Below, piece by piece: positions 54,923 through 64,000 of a DNA stretch of 64,000 bases; the first letter of the stretch is position 1; every line of letters begins with the position of its first letter. The notes beneath the pieces were generated by a model, which saw only the letters and a program-made list of their open reading frames with translations, was not told where the DNA came from and searched no databases. The position numbers were made by a program, and so were the translations under genes. This stretch comes from Neisseriales bacterium (GTDB taxonomy: Bacteria; Pseudomonadota; Gammaproteobacteria; Burkholderiales; UBA11063): contig SSGX01000033.1 of NCBI GenBank assembly GCA_008017155.1, forward strand, positions 1 through 64,000. Direction: 5' to 3'.

Positions 54923-56824
54923 CTAGTGTATAAAATAGCGGGCCAGATTAAACACTGCCAATGACATTAAATAAGCAAGCATCATCTGATAAATAAACAT
55001 GATTGTTGGCCATTTCCATGAGTTTGTCTCACGCTTTGCCACGGCTAAAGTAGAAATACATTGTGGTGCAAAAACATACCACGTAATAAGTGACAATGCG
55101 GTTGGCAAAGTCCATGCATGCTGTAAAATCACAGTCAAGCCTTCTCTTATTACATCATCATTTGTTCCACTTAAAGCAAATATCGTTGCCAAAACTGAAA
55201 CAGCAACTTCACGGGCTGCCATACCTGGAATTAAAGCAACTACAATTTGCCAGTTAAACCCAATTGGTCTAAATAATGGCTCAAGAAATTTACCTACAAT
55301 CCCGGCGATACTATAATCAATTGCTGGAGCAGTTGCATGCTCTGGTGGCAATGGGAATGAAGATAAAAACCAAATAATAATCATGACTGACAAAATTATC
55401 GTGCCAGCTCGGCGTAAAAAAGATTTTGCAGGCTTAATTAATTCTAGAAGAACATTATAAAGATTTGGAGCTTTGTAGCTAGGTAATTCAAGCATTAATG
55501 GCTGGCGATCACCTTTAAAGAAAAATGTCTTAAAGATAAATGCCATGATTAAGCCAAAGATAATCCCTGCCGCGAATAAGGCAAACATAACTAAGCCCTG
55601 TAAATTTGCAAAACCCCAAACGGTTTTTACCGGAATAAAAGCACTTATGAGTAAAGTATAAACTGGTAATCTTGCCGAACAAGTCATTAGTGGTGCTATT
55701 AATATAGTTACTAGCCTATCTTTGCGATTTTCAATGGTTCTAGTAGCCATAATCCCCGGTATTGCACAGGCAAAACTTGAAAGAAGCGGAATAAAAGCAC
55801 GTCCATGTAGCCCTACTCCTCCCATCAACTTATCCATCAGGAAAGCGGCTCGCGCCATGTAACCAGTATCTTCAAGGAGAATAATAAATAAGGAAATGGT
55901 AAGTATTTGCGGTAAGAAAACAATTACCGATCCGACACCAGCTATTATTCCATTTGCTACAAGGCTCACTAGGAAGCTATTTGGATTAAGTGCTGCAACA
56001 TGTGCTTGTAAACTATCAAACGTATCTTGCATCCATCCTTGCGGAATAGTTGCCCAACTAAATACCGCCTGAAACATACAAAACAGTATTGTAAGTAGGA
56101 TAAATAAACCCAATACTGGATGAAGAAATAATTTATCCAGTCTAGCAGACCACAAGGAAGGCATACCTTTACGCGTTTCTATCGACCTAATTATCGAATG
56201 AACCTCCTTATGATACTCACGCACCATATCACGATCCGGTTCTTGCCATCTATTGCTAGTAGTTTCTAATTGATCATGTCTATCAACCTCAGCTACCAAA
56301 TTGCTTATTCCAGATTTCTTTACTGCAGAAGTCGGAATAACTGGACAATTTAGCAAACTTGAGAGCTTCTCAATATCATATTCAAAACCACGCAATTTAG
56401 CAAGATCAATCATATTGAGAGCTATAATTAAAGGAATACCAGTTTGTTTTAATTCAAGTACCAACCGTAAACTACCGGACAAGTTGGTAGCATCAACTAC
56501 TGCCATTATTAAATCTACTGGTTTTTCTTCTTTAAACTGATTTAAAACTACATCACGGGTAACTTTTTCATCAGGACTTCTTGAGCGTAAACTATAAGTT
56601 CCAGGCAAATCAACAAGAGTAACTAAAGTATTCTCAGGGGTTTTAAAATAGCCATGTTTCTTTTCTACAGTTACTCCAGAATAGTTGGCAACTTTTTGAC
56701 GACTTCCGGTTAGCGCATTGAATAATGCAGTTTTACCACAGTTTGGCTTACCAACTAAGGCAACGCGTAAATGTTTACTATTATCAAGGCTTATTCCGCC
56801 ACTAACATTAACTGATACACTCAT
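54923..56824 (-). CDS. feoB: Ferrous iron transporter FeoB
   Basis: 633 aa. The N-terminal G domain shows G1 GKPNCGKT (about 26-33), G3 DLPGTYSL and G4 NMID; the membrane part has the two gate regions with conserved cysteines (FACAIPGIMATRTIENRKDR and MTCSARLPVYTLLI; second FVFAPQCISTLAV). E. coli FeoB is about 770 aa, so this is a shorter form with a reduced region between G domain and membrane part. It takes up Fe2+. Gap to feoA is 5 bases. Confidence 0.95.
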   Translation of the reverse strand: MSVSVNVSGGISLDNSKHLRVALVGKPNCGKTALFNALTGSRQKVANYSGVTVEKKHGYFKTPENTLVTLVDLPGTYSLRSRSPDEKVTRDVVLNQFKEEKPVDLIMAVVDATNLSGSLRLVLELKQTGIPLIIALNMIDLAKLRGFEYDIEKLSSLLNCPVIPTSAVKKSGISNLVAEVDRHDQLETTSNRWQEPDRDMVREYHKEVHSIIRSIETRKGMPSLWSARLDKLFLHPVLGLFILLTILFCMFQAVFSWATIPQGWMQDTFDSLQAHVAALNPNSFLVSLVANGIIAGVGSVIVFLPQILTISLFIILLEDTGYMARAAFLMDKLMGGVGLHGRAFIPLLSSFACAIPGIMATRTIENRKDRLVTILIAPLMTCSARLPVYTLLISAFIPVKTVWGFANLQGLVMFALFAAGIIFGLIMAFIFKTFFFKGDRQPLMLELPSYKAPNLYNVLLELIKPAKSFLRRAGTIILSVMIIIWFLSSFPLPPEHATAPAIDYSIAGIVGKFLEPLFRPIGFNWQIVVALIPGMAAREVAVSVLATIFALSGTNDDVIREGLTVILQHAWTLPTALSLITWYVFAPQCISTLAVAKRETNSWKWPTIMFIYQMMLAYLMSLAVFNLARYFIH

Positions 56825-56829
56825 ACTAT

Positions 56830-57117
56830 TTATTTTCTAATTGATTGATTAACTAAAATAATTTCTGCTTCATTTCTACGAATAGCTACAGTTATCTCAC
56901 CATTATTTAACTGTAAAGCGATCGGATCTTTTTTGATTAAGCCAAAATGTAAAACCTTGACATGAACACCTTCAATAATTCCTATCTCGAGTAGTCTACG
57001 CTCTAGTTCACCCGCCTCAAGCTCTATATTGTGTGGCAAAAGAGCCTCATCAATTTTCTCGATTACTCCAGACATACCAACTTTCAGTTTCGCTAAGGAG
57101 ATTAATTTGTTAGTCAT
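56830..57117 (-). CDS. feoA: Ferrous iron transport accessory protein FeoA
   Basis: 95 aa with the SH3-like FeoA domain: LAKLKVGMSGVIEKID, ERRLLEIGIIEGVHVKVLH, GEITVAIRRNEAEIILV. The frame opens upstream to 57246 without sense; the ATG at 57117 gives the family N-terminus. It lies under a Fur-like box and before feoB and the Cys-rich gene. Confidence 0.92.
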   Translation of the reverse strand: MTNKLISLAKLKVGMSGVIEKIDEALLPHNIELEAGELERRLLEIGIIEGVHVKVLHFGLIKKDPIALQLNNGEITVAIRRNEAEIILVNQSIRK

Positions 57118-57163
57118 AGTAAACCCATAATAACTATATTCTATATAAGGACATATTATATAT

Positions 57164-57182
57164 GAGAATGATTCGCAAATGC
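57164..57182 (-). promoter_or_regulatory. Fur-like box before feoA
   Basis: The minus strand reads GCATTTGCGAATCATTCTC, about 47-65 bases upstream of the feoA ATG. The half AATCATT is exact but the other half is weak (12 of 19 by my count). Confidence 0.6.
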
Positions 57183-57299
57183 AAGTGTTTTTTAATTTAT
57201 ATTTGATTACAAAAATAAATGTAAAACAATAAATAATAAACAACACATAAATTAAAAATTACTCCATCAACATTCAAAAAATAGATAGTGGTAGATTTA

Positions 57300-57308
57300 T
57301 GTTAAAAT
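57300..57308 (+). promoter_or_regulatory. Extended -10 before dapE
   Basis: TGTTAAAAT, about 76 bases before the dapE ATG; no clear -35 and no clear Shine-Dalgarno before dapE. Confidence 0.4.
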
Positions 57309-57384
57309 CGAGTACTTATGTGAATAACCACCCGCTATAAAGCATTGCCTAGTTACATGAAAAAAGTTAGAAAAATATATAAAT

Positions 57385-58524
57385 ATGATACAGACAAACC
57401 CGCTTGAAATCCTTGCTAAACTTATAGAAATGCCGTCAGTCACTCCAGATCAGGCAGGAACAGTTGACTATATTGAAAACATCATTACCCATTTAGGTGG
57501 AATAGTCGAAAGAATAGACTCTGGAAATACGGCAAATTTACTTGCAACAATTGGTACTGGAGAAGAAACTCTTGCATTTGCTGGACACGTTGATGTTGTG
57601 CCAAGTGGTAATCACGATAAGTGGCTCAACCAAAACCCTTTCAAACTTCATCAGCATGGTGATAATTTAGTAGGTCGCGGTGTAGTTGATATGAAGGGTG
57701 CAATTGCAGCTTTTTTATCAGCATTGATTAGCTTTACTAATAATACACCTATGGATAAATATAAGATAATGCTAATCATAACTTCTGATGAAGAAGGTCC
57801 AGCTACCGATGGAACAATTAAAGTAGTTGAGAAGTTACAACGAGAAGGCAGACACCTAGATTATTGTATAATTGGCGAACCAACTAGCAGTAGTATTTTT
57901 GGTGATACTATTAAAGTCGGCAGGAGGGGCTCATTAACTGGTGAATTAACAGTTTTTGGCAAACAGGGACATATTGCCTACCCTGATTTATGCATAAACC
58001 CGATTCATAAGGCACTACCAGCACTTAGTGAATTATCACAATTAGTTTGGGACAACGGAAATGAACATTTCCCGTCAACCTCATTACAGTTTGCTAACCT
58101 TAATTCCGGACTAGGTGTTACAAATGTTATTCCGGGGCAGCTCATAACAAATTTCAACTTCCGCTATAATACAATTCATAATGCCGAAGATTTAATTTTA
58201 AAAACCGAAACGATCTTAAAAAAACACCAATTAGATTACTCAATAACTTGGAAACACTCTGCAAAACCTTTTTTAACAAAAGTTGCAGGATTAGTCGAAG
58301 TATGTAAAGACGCAATCGAAGAGATTTGTAATATTACACCTGATTTAAAAACAGACGGCGGAACTTCAGATGGTAGGTTTCTAATTGATGTTAGTAATGA
58401 ATTAGTAGAGTTAGGTCTATTAAATACTACTGCTCATCAAATAAATGAAACAACAACTATTAGCGATCTAACTCAGCTAACGGAAGTATATAACCGAATT
58501 TTATGTAAGATTTTTAATGGCTAA
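57385..58524 (+). CDS. dapE: Succinyl-diaminopimelate desuccinylase
   Basis: 379 aa, M20 metallopeptidase fold for lysine and cell-wall meso-diaminopimelate synthesis. Metal ligands are visible in FAGHVDVVPSG, GRGVVDMKGAIAAF, TSDEEGPATDGT and the late TAHQINE. It starts a three-gene operon with pcnB and trmB, overlapping pcnB by 8 bases. It also supplies lysine, a likely siderophore precursor in aerobactin-type systems. Confidence 0.95.
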   Translation: MIQTNPLEILAKLIEMPSVTPDQAGTVDYIENIITHLGGIVERIDSGNTANLLATIGTGEETLAFAGHVDVVPSGNHDKWLNQNPFKLHQHGDNLVGRGVVDMKGAIAAFLSALISFTNNTPMDKYKIMLIITSDEEGPATDGTIKVVEKLQREGRHLDYCIIGEPTSSSIFGDTIKVGRRGSLTGELTVFGKQGHIAYPDLCINPIHKALPALSELSQLVWDNGNEHFPSTSLQFANLNSGLGVTNVIPGQLITNFNFRYNTIHNAEDLILKTETILKKHQLDYSITWKHSAKPFLTKVAGLVEVCKDAIEEICNITPDLKTDGGTSDGRFLIDVSNELVELGLLNTTAHQINETTTISDLTQLTEVYNRILCKIFNG

Positions 58525-59869
58525 AAAAACTATAGCAGCAAGCAAACTGAATATTGACCATACTATGGTTGATCAGGATGCGCTAACAGTAATCGAAAAA
58601 CTGCAGAAAAATGGCTTTGCTGCGCATATTGTTGGTGGTGGTGTCCGTGATTTATTACTAGGTAGAAAGCCAAAAGACTACGACATTGTTACAGATGCGG
58701 AACCAGAAAAAATTAGAAAGATTTTTAGCCGTAATTCATTGATTATTGGTCGCAGATTTAAACTAGTTCACGTTATTTTTGAACGCCATGATCCAGTTCG
58801 TAGTGCAAAAAATGGCTACCCAAGCTTTATTAAACACGTAATTGAGGTTTCAACCTATAGAAGCAACAAAATCCAGAATCAAGCAGTAAGTGAACATGGC
58901 CGGATTTTGGTTGATAATAATTACGGTACTATGAATGAAGATGCCTTTAGGCGTGATTTTACGGTAAATGCATTATATTATGATCCGATTGCAGAAGTGG
59001 TAGTTGACTACCACGGAGGAATTAAGGATATTGAGAATCGAACACTCAAAATAATTGGTAATCCGCATGAGCGCTATTTAGAAGATCCAGTACGTGTACT
59101 ACGTGCTATTAGGCTATCAGAAAAGTTAAATTTATCAATTGATGAAAATACATATATAAACTTTAGGAATGTCAAACATCTACTTATTAATGAACCAAAG
59201 GGGCGGCTCTTTGAAGAAATGGTGAAAATCTTAATGTCCGGAAGTTCGGTCAAGATCATAAATGAATTAAATGAGCTAGGATTACCGAGAAGGGTTTTCA
59301 ATCTTTTTGATAAAATCATGTTCCATGCCAGACCAGAAGAGTTTGCATTAGAGGTTATGCAAAGAACAGACAACCGAATAAATGAAGGCGAAGAAGTCTC
59401 TCTGGTATATATATTGTCTGGCTTACTCTGGCAAACTGTAAATCATTTCTGGGAACATGAAAAAATCGTTGGGGCTCATTTCCGTCAGGGACTCATTGAT
59501 AGTATTGCCAAAACCAAAAATCTTATCTTTAATAGCGGTATTACTCGTAATCTTTACACAGCCATGCGTGATATTTGGTTATTACAATTGGAGTTTGAAT
59601 ACCCTGGTATTACCCGGGTTGATCATCTATTAAAACATAACCGCTTCCGCCAAGCACTACATTTATTTAATCTTAGGCATGATTTTCATCAAATTAATAA
59701 AGAAATACACGATTGGTGGGACGAATATTTACTTACCGAAGAGAATGAGCTACGAATTGAGCTATTAGATAAATTACCAAAAAACGAAGAGCAGAAACCA
59801 AATAAGAAAAAGAAGCGTAAACGACGTAAAAAAAGAACTAACAATGAGATAGAGAATTTTAATGAATAA
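58517..59869 (+). CDS. pcnB: Poly(A) polymerase I
   Basis: 450 aa of the class II nucleotidyltransferase group. The catalytic GGGVRDLLLGRKPKDYDIVTDAEP and LVDNNYGTMNEDAFRRDFTVNALYY segments and the RRD... fit PcnB, and the lack of an HD domain argues against a CCA enzyme. The C-terminal tail is very basic (KKKKRKRRKKR), likely for RNA binding. It polyadenylates RNA for decay. Overlaps dapE and trmB by 8 bases each. Confidence 0.9.
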   Translation: MAKKTIAASKLNIDHTMVDQDALTVIEKLQKNGFAAHIVGGGVRDLLLGRKPKDYDIVTDAEPEKIRKIFSRNSLIIGRRFKLVHVIFERHDPVRSAKNGYPSFIKHVIEVSTYRSNKIQNQAVSEHGRILVDNNYGTMNEDAFRRDFTVNALYYDPIAEVVVDYHGGIKDIENRTLKIIGNPHERYLEDPVRVLRAIRLSEKLNLSIDENTYINFRNVKHLLINEPKGRLFEEMVKILMSGSSVKIINELNELGLPRRVFNLFDKIMFHARPEEFALEVMQRTDNRINEGEEVSLVYILSGLLWQTVNHFWEHEKIVGAHFRQGLIDSIAKTKNLIFNSGITRNLYTAMRDIWLLQLEFEYPGITRVDHLLKHNRFRQALHLFNLRHDFHQINKEIHDWWDEYLLTEENELRIELLDKLPKNEEQKPNKKKKRKRRKKRTNNEIENFNE

Positions 59870-60548
59870 TGAGAATATTCAGCGTGAAATAAAAAGCTAT
59901 GTATTAAGACAAGGGAAAATTACTCCGGGACAAAAAAATGCTCTAGAACGGCTTTTCCCGCTATACGGAATTGAATACCAGAATAGCTTGGTAAACTTAT
60001 CTAGCCTTTTTGCTAGAGAGAATAAAAAGGTCATTGAAATTGGCTTTGGAATGGGACATGCAACTTGGCAAATCGCAAAGAAGAATCCAGATACAGATTA
60101 TCTCGGCATAGAAGTTCATTTACCTGGTGTTGGTGCATTATTGATGCAAATTGAAGAACATGCAGTTAATAACCTGCGAATTATCCGCCATGATGCCGTA
60201 GAAGTTATTAAGAATATGATTCCTGATAATTCAATTCACGGGTTTCATATTTTCTTCCCTGACCCATGGCATAAAAAACGTCACCACAAGCGTAGAATAA
60301 TTCAGGAACAATTTGTTGAATTATTATCTCAAAAGCTTGAAGTTGGTGGTTATGTCCATTTGGCTACAGATTGGGAAGATTATGCGCTCTGGATGCTCAA
60401 AACTCTAGAAGAGCAAAAGTCTCTGGTAAATACATCTCCAACTAAAAACTATATCACTCGTCCTGATTACCGCCCACTTACTAAATTCGAAAACCGAGGT
60501 ATAAACTTAGGGCATGGTGTTTGGGATATTATATATAAAAAAATATAA
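59862..60548 (+). CDS. trmB: tRNA (guanine-N7-)-methyltransferase
   Basis: 228 aa. SAM-binding EIGFGMGHATW, YLGIEVHLPGVG, and the TrmB signature FFPDPWHKKRHHKRR are clear. It methylates G46 of tRNA. Last gene of the dapE operon; a bidirectional terminator follows. Confidence 0.96.
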   Translation: MNNENIQREIKSYVLRQGKITPGQKNALERLFPLYGIEYQNSLVNLSSLFARENKKVIEIGFGMGHATWQIAKKNPDTDYLGIEVHLPGVGALLMQIEEHAVNNLRIIRHDAVEVIKNMIPDNSIHGFHIFFPDPWHKKRHHKRRIIQEQFVELLSQKLEVGGYVHLATDWEDYALWMLKTLEEQKSLVNTSPTKNYITRPDYRPLTKFENRGINLGHGVWDIIYKKI

Positions 60549-60600
60549 GACATTAGTTTTGATTAAACAAATTATGTTTATTAAAACTTCCGGTTAAACT

Positions 60601-60634
60601 AAAAAAGAGCCTACTTTTTAATTAGGCTCTTTTT
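60601..60634. terminator. Bidirectional terminator between trmB and ppiD
   Basis: AAAAGAGCCTA (60603-60613) and TAGGCTCTTTT (60623-60633), 9-base loop, A- and T-rich on both sides. Confidence 0.88.
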
Positions 60635-60640
60635 AAAATA

Positions 60641-62497
60641 TTAGTTATTTGGAGTTTGAGAACTTGATCCATCTGAGTCTTTTATACGATCTAACTTATA
60701 GCTAACACTATAATCACTTCTTAATGCTCCAATATAAGCATTTAATGTCATCATTGAATTTTGTGCAGCCATTTGCTTCAATAAATCACGATTCTTATCA
60801 ATCAATGCCTTATCGATTGTCTGACTATTAATTCTATAAATAACAAATGCGCCCTGCTTATTTGGTGCACCGGTATAAGCTGGGAATGAAGCTGCTGGAG
60901 TAGTAAATATCTGGCGAACCGCAACTGGGTCAACATTTTTACCACCACCAGTAATAGTCACATTATCACTACCAGTAAAATTCAGTTTTAATTTACCTTG
61001 TTGTAACTGAGCAACATCCATTTGCCCCATCTGCATTGCCATTTGTGCTGCTTGATCAGCTTTCATGCTATCAATAATCTGGTTACGCACTTCAGATAAT
61101 GCTTTTTGCTTAGCTGGCTGATAATCAGTAACTCTAGCAACAACAAAGCTTCCATCACCCATGTCAACTACCTCACTATTATGATGCTTCTTCAATACAT
61201 CATCAGTAAATAAAGCTTGCTGTAATTTTGGATTAGCTAATAAGCCTGATGTAGCAGCTTTGGATAACCAATCACTTGATTGAACATTAACATTAACTTT
61301 TGCTGCAGCAGGAGCAAGACTATCAGGTTGATTATATGCAACATCATTTAACTTTTCAACCATAGCCTGCAACTGAGTTGACGCTTTCTGCTTTTGGAGT
61401 AATGCAAGTACAGTTGCTTTTTGACTAGCTGCATCATTGCCTTTTACATCATTAAGCTTAAGAATATGAAAGCCGTATTGAGTTTCAACTAGATCGCTAA
61501 TTTGACCCTTTTTCATATTGAAGGCAACTTGCTCAAAAGGTTTGACCATTACACCTTTACCAAAATAACCCAGATCACCACCATTTGCAGCAGAACCGGG
61601 ATCCTGTGAATACTCTTTGGCAAGACTAGCAAATTTAGTCGGATTAGCTTTTACTTCAGCAAGAATTTTCTCAGCTTTGGCTTTTACCTCAGCTTTTTGT
61701 GCAGCTGTTGCACCCTCCGGTACAGTAAAGAGAATATGTGAAACATCAACCTGCTCATTTGCTACGCTCGCCGGATGATCCTGAATATACTTACTAACCT
61801 CATCATCCGTTACTTTAATTGTTTTAGCTATATCATCAGTTGATAACTGAATATACTGAAGCTTGACCTGATCAGAAACAGTATATTTAGCAATATTTTG
61901 CTGATAATATCCGGCAATATCACTTTCGGATAGATTTATCTTACTATAAAATTGCTTCGGATCAATCATATACTGTGAAACATTCCGCTCACGACTTAGA
62001 ATTTCAGCAAATTTACTTTCAAATGCATTTGAAGTAAAATATGAGTTCTTGAAAAAGTCCAGATACTCCTGCATTAACTCCTGATTTGCAACATCTTTTT
62101 CAAAAGAAGCAGAAGTCATATAGCGCTGCTTTAAAAAATCCTCATATTTTTTAGGATCAAATTTCCCATCTGTCTGGAAAATTGGAATTGCCGCAATAGC
62201 ATCTTGCAACTGTTTAGTGGTAATATTCATATGATTGTCATCAATCGAATTTAGTAATAATTGACGATTAATCAAACCAAAAAGAACTTGCATTTTGTCC
62301 TGATTTTGTGATGGATTCTGTTCCATTGCCCGATCAATATCTTGCAAATAGAGTTTATTACTACCAACTTTAGCAACATAACCATCATCACCAGCCATTC
62401 CAAGATAACCGCTAATTCCCCAGACAACAAATGTTGCAGTTAGAGTTATCATTATCCCTTTAACTAATTTCTGGTGCTTTTCAACAACATTAAACAT
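60641..62497 (-). CDS. ppiD: Periplasmic folding chaperone PpiD
   Basis: 618 aa. One N-terminal membrane helix (GIMITLTATFVVWGISGYLGM), a SurA-like chaperone region, a parvulin domain at about 245-350 (VDVSHILFTVPEGATA ... GGDLGYFGKGVMVKPFEQVAF ... YGFHILKLND), and a long C-terminal chaperone part. It helps outer-membrane proteins leave the SecYEG translocon. It lies 21 bases downstream of guaB on the same strand. Confidence 0.94.
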   Translation of the reverse strand: MFNVVEKHQKLVKGIMITLTATFVVWGISGYLGMAGDDGYVAKVGSNKLYLQDIDRAMEQNPSQNQDKMQVLFGLINRQLLLNSIDDNHMNITTKQLQDAIAAIPIFQTDGKFDPKKYEDFLKQRYMTSASFEKDVANQELMQEYLDFFKNSYFTSNAFESKFAEILSRERNVSQYMIDPKQFYSKINLSESDIAGYYQQNIAKYTVSDQVKLQYIQLSTDDIAKTIKVTDDEVSKYIQDHPASVANEQVDVSHILFTVPEGATAAQKAEVKAKAEKILAEVKANPTKFASLAKEYSQDPGSAANGGDLGYFGKGVMVKPFEQVAFNMKKGQISDLVETQYGFHILKLNDVKGNDAASQKATVLALLQKQKASTQLQAMVEKLNDVAYNQPDSLAPAAAKVNVNVQSSDWLSKAATSGLLANPKLQQALFTDDVLKKHHNSEVVDMGDGSFVVARVTDYQPAKQKALSEVRNQIIDSMKADQAAQMAMQMGQMDVAQLQQGKLKLNFTGSDNVTITGGGKNVDPVAVRQIFTTPAASFPAYTGAPNKQGAFVIYRINSQTIDKALIDKNRDLLKQMAAQNSMMTLNAYIGALRSDYSVSYKLDRIKDSDGSSSQTPNN

Positions 62498-62518
62498 AAA
62501 TAATACTACCCTAAAAAT

Positions 62519-63997
<1,479 letters not shown>

Positions 63998-64000
63998 CTA

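Overview
The window is about 64 kb of AT-rich DNA (by eye roughly two thirds A+T) from a Gram-negative bacterium with an outer membrane. It encodes the LPS enzyme KdsB, lipoprotein release (LolC/LolD), PpiD, a TonB-dependent receptor with ExbB/ExbD/TonB, several lipobox proteins, and an arrangement of core genes (valS-trm112-kdsB, uvrA near ssb, GlnA with an adenylylation tyrosine, PcnB) typical of Proteobacteria. The small conserved protein just before lolC and the PpiD/GuaB proteins look betaproteobacterial to me, perhaps an AT-rich relative of the Neisseriales. That placement is an inference from memory. I saw no rRNA or tRNA genes, CRISPR arrays, intact insertion sequences or prophage.

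Layout. 1-2.5 kb: the 3' part of a type I restriction subunit (hsdR), overlapped by a YgjP-type metallopeptidase. 2.8-3.6 kb: a lipoprotein. 3.7-10.1 kb (minus): uvrA, yheT-like hydrolase, deoC, a secreted protein and deoB. 10.2-11.1 kb: a DUF1543 protein and ssb. 11.2-16.1 kb (minus): an operon of an ArnT-like glycosyltransferase, a PAP2 phosphatase, tldD and a glutamate-receptor-like membrane protein. 16.3-20.2 kb: glutathione peroxidase, gamma-glutamyltransferase, a MarR regulator with a flavin oxidoreductase, and a decayed second copy of the ggt 3' end. 20.4-29.3 kb: two small unknown genes, ttcA, glnA, an NlpC/P60 protein, lolCD, cyuA. 29.3-33.5 kb (minus): valS, trm112, kdsB, a 2H phosphoesterase and an exported protein. 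34-37.8 kb: tsaD, thiN, a quinone reductase, and an XRE/DUF2975 pair. 37.9-40.2 kb: two adjacent lipoproteins, one pepsin-like and one NlpC/P60-like. 40.3-41.7 kb: hemN.

42.0-57.2 kb is an iron-acquisition island and the most distinctive part. A minus-strand operon encodes an aerobactin-type NIS siderophore pathway: an N-hydroxylating monooxygenase, a type-A and a type-C IucA/IucC synthetase, a GNAT acyltransferase with an extra C-terminal domain, an AmpG/RhtX-like permease and, unusually, a PotD-like binding protein. Divergent from it is exbB-exbD-receptor-tonB. Both promoters of the 347-bp intergenic region carry good Fur boxes placed over core promoter elements. Past a shared terminator lies a feoA-feoB-Cys-rich protein operon, also with a Fur-like box. 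Together they would cover ferric-siderophore and ferrous iron uptake under iron control.

57.4-64 kb is housekeeping: dapE-pcnB-trmB in a tightly overlapping operon, then ppiD and guaB on the minus strand.

Several longest reading frames begin with TTG where TTGGAG is really the Shine-Dalgarno of an ATG a few codons on. I moved those starts. The best candidates for unreported biology are the siderophore operon with its PotD-like member and two-domain acyltransferase, the bacterial pepsin-like lipoprotein, the glutamate-receptor-like protein without a canonical pore filter, and a possible small RNA at about 41.9 kb.
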